From assembly GCA_903882875.1 (NCBI GenBank), contig CAIRYQ010000042.1, forward strand, positions 62,001 through 126,000: 64,000 nucleotides of DNA, in the 5' to 3' direction. Below the pieces are notes generated by a model. It was not told the DNA's origin, made no database searches, and saw only the letters and a list, made by a program, of their open reading frames with translations. This document shows positions 62,708 through 64,000 of the stretch, piece after piece. Each line of letters opens with the position of its first letter. Within the stretch, counting starts at the first letter, position 1. Origin of the DNA: an uncultured Spartobacteria bacterium (GTDB lineage: Bacteria > Verrucomicrobiota > Verrucomicrobiia > Chthoniobacterales > Chthoniobacteraceae). A program made the translations under genes and the position numbers.

Positions 62708-62803
62708 CAACCCCGGTGGGGTTGATGATTCTTTGTGCGCAGGCCCGTGGTAGACGCTCGTGCGGCGCGCCAGCCATGGGCTGAATGATGGAATCCCGTT
62801 GGG
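62708..62803. repeat. cluster of three short hairpins between the DUF4365 and esterase genes
   Basis: CAACCCCGGTGGGGTTG (62708-62724), CAGCCATGGGCTG (62771-62783) and a TCCC-GTT-GGGA stem (about 62793-62803) lie within 100 bases. None has a T tract. Similar CCC/GGG hairpins form the nested element at 22472-22677, suggesting related mobile sequences. The gap 62656-62906 contains no convincing gene. Confidence 0.55.
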
Positions 62804-62906
62804 ACTATTTGCCGGCTGAGAGTGCGAATACACTCCACAATCCTTGCGCGGGTCCGCTTTACTTCCCCGCGCACCGATTTCCCACCGACTCACTTTCTCC
62901 TTCACG

Positions 62907-63779
62907 ATGATCTCCCATTTTTTCGCCATCTTCCTCTTTGTCGGAACCACCTTTGCGCAGGCGGCGGCTCCGACGGTGGAGGTGTGGCCGGAAGGGAAGA
63001 TGCCGGGGAAGGGCGCGAATGCACCCGAGGCGGAGGTGCCGCGGAATGACGGCTTTCACCGCATTACCAATGTCAGCCGGCCCACGTTGACGCTGTTTCC
63101 GGCGCAGCGGAAAGCGGGCGCGGCGGCGGCGCCGGCGATGATCGTCTGTCCCGGCGGCGGGTATGGCTACACGGTCATCGACAAGGAGGGCACCGAGATC
63201 GCGGCTTGGCTGAACTCCGCCGGGATCAGCGCGCTGGTGCTGAAGTATCGCACGCCGAACAACCGCGCCGGGGCGCTGCAGGATGCCCAGCGCGCCCTGA
63301 GCCTCGCCCGCGAGCGCGCCGCGGAATGGAACGTCGATCCGCAGCGGCTCGGCATCATCGGCTTTTCCGCCGGCGGCAATCTTGCGGCGAAGGCGAGCGC
63401 GCCGCTGGAGGAGCGGAGCTACCCCGCCATTGATGCGATCGATCGGCAAAGCTGCCGGCCGGACTTTGCCGTGCTCGTTTACCCGGCTTACCTCGACGCC
63501 CCACGCGACAAGGTCGGGGCCGGCCACGTCGCGCCGGACCTGAATCTCAAGGCGAAGATCCCGCCGACGCTCATCGTCCACAGCGAAGACGACAAGACCC
63601 ACGTGGTCGGCAGCAAGGTCTATCACGCCGCGCTCGACGAGGCGAAGGTGGCGCATGAGTTCAAACTCTACCCCACCGGCGGCCACGGCTACGGCCTGCA
63701 TTGCAAAGGCGACGCCCGCGCCTGGCCGGACGACACGCTGAAGTGGCTGCAAAAGGTGCTGCCGACGCTTGGGAAGTGA
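62907..63779 (+). CDS. secreted alpha/beta-hydrolase (esterase, BD-FAE/acetylxylan-type)
   Basis: 290 residues from ATG 62907. The signal peptide (MISHFFAIFLFVGTTFAQA) precedes an alpha/beta-hydrolase fold: CPGGGYGYTVIDKEG oxyanion-hole region, nucleophile Ser in GIIGFSAGGNLAAK, Asp in HSEDDKTHVVGSK and His in TGGHGYGLHCKG. These match exported carbohydrate esterases of the BD-FAE or acetylxylan esterase type. The substrate is inferred from the family only. Confidence 0.88.
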   Translation: MISHFFAIFLFVGTTFAQAAAPTVEVWPEGKMPGKGANAPEAEVPRNDGFHRITNVSRPTLTLFPAQRKAGAAAAPAMIVCPGGGYGYTVIDKEGTEIAAWLNSAGISALVLKYRTPNNRAGALQDAQRALSLARERAAEWNVDPQRLGIIGFSAGGNLAAKASAPLEERSYPAIDAIDRQSCRPDFAVLVYPAYLDAPRDKVGAGHVAPDLNLKAKIPPTLIVHSEDDKTHVVGSKVYHAALDEAKVAHEFKLYPTGGHGYGLHCKGDARAWPDDTLKWLQKVLPTLGK

Positions 63780-63909
63780 GTAGGGGGCTTGGCTGCGGAT
63801 GGGTGTCGGAATTATCCGATTAAAACATCGGGCGATGGCGGCTTTTTTTCATTTCCCCTCTAAAGCCTCTCGCGGAATACAGGAAAAGGCTGCGATGTAA
63901 TACCTTTTT

Positions 63910-64000
63910 GGCGGATGAATGCAGCTCGGAGGTCGATTCTTATAGCAAAAAGGCGGATAACTGGAGCTTGGAGGTCACTTTCTGCACCTCCAAGACGGTC
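63910..64000 (+). repeat. 21-bp-period region, truncated by the window edge
   Basis: In 21-base steps from 63910, 63931, 63952, 63973 and 63994, units begin GGCGGAT, GGTCGAT, GGCGGAT, GGTCACT and ACGGTC; the first and third, and second and fourth, are alike, so the strongest repeat is 42 bp (GGCGGAT at 63910 and 63952; GGAGGTC at 63928 and 63970). CTTGGAGGT (63967-63975) and ACCTCCAAG (63986-63994) form a hairpin. Two frames are open to the edge, one with an ATG at 63915 (NAARRSI, LIAKRRI) and one without a start, reading SKKADNW SLEVTFC. It may be the start of a larger array or repeat protein. Confidence 0.6.

Overview
The window reads as a piece of chromosome from a GC-rich member of the Verrucomicrobiota. 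The placement is inferred from gene content: a Planctomycete-type cytochrome c/DUF1549/DUF1553 protein, a giant PVC-type heme protein with a dehydrogenase-like propeller and helical repeats, a bacterial deoxyhypusine-synthase-like gene, paired PilT-type ATPases, and many start codons with no visible Shine-Dalgarno sequence. There is no rRNA operon, transposase gene, integrase or replication origin in view. The class within the phylum cannot be settled by eye.

Layout. 0-2.3 kb: a left-truncated NIPSNAP gene, two small hypotheticals and a non-coding array with a 21-22 bp period. 2.3-5.4 kb: promoter, tRNA-Thr, tuf, tRNA-Trp, secE, nusG, rplK, then a strong intrinsic terminator; rplA does not follow. 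5.4-15 kb: a secreted serine hydrolase, a TIM-barrel isomerase-like protein, a secreted possible Cys hydrolase, an orphan ABC permease, an RluE-type pseudouridine synthase, and a reverse-strand operon of a deoxyhypusine-synthase-like enzyme, a DUF2278-like protein and an MBL exonuclease. 15-22.3 kb: MazG, DUF2270, a 1274-residue PDZ protein, a phytanoyl-CoA-dioxygenase-like enzyme and two small secreted proteins. 22.3-24.7 kb: gene-poor, with a nested inverted-repeat element, a 21-bp minisatellite and hairpins. 24.7-31.3 kb: cytochrome/PSD1 protein, L,D-transpeptidase and a coiled-coil TPR protein.

31.3-41.7 kb is a dense reverse-strand block: glycoside hydrolase-glycosyltransferase fusion, RluD, family 4 UDG; then SpoIIE phosphatase, GrpE, DnaJ, RsmE, PrmC, MurA, many joined by ATGA or GTGA overlaps. 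41.9-43.5 kb is a psd-pssA phospholipid operon. 43.6-48.5 kb holds an ethylene-receptor-like histidine kinase with its response regulator, and two PilT ATPases. 48.6-54.8 kb has infA heading a small membrane-stress-type cluster, an MBL hydrolase, a tail-specific protease, a receiver protein with a degenerate kinase-like N-terminus, a Nudix hydrolase and a frameshifted small gene. 54.9-64 kb has the giant heme protein, a CAT-anticodon tRNA, a thioredoxin-like protein, a TPP riboswitch with thiC, an AT-rich DUF4365 gene, a secreted esterase and a truncated periodic region at the right edge.

The most unusual signal is not a conventional gene. Three separate regions (about 1274-1468, 22875-23167 and 63910-64000) show a period close to 21 bp. 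The second is open as heptad peptides apart from one 20-bp step, and the third has heptad-like spacing in its open frames. Around them lie several families of short dispersed repeats, some of which enter coding sequences in frame (thiC, the DUF1549 protein, the 3' end of mazG).
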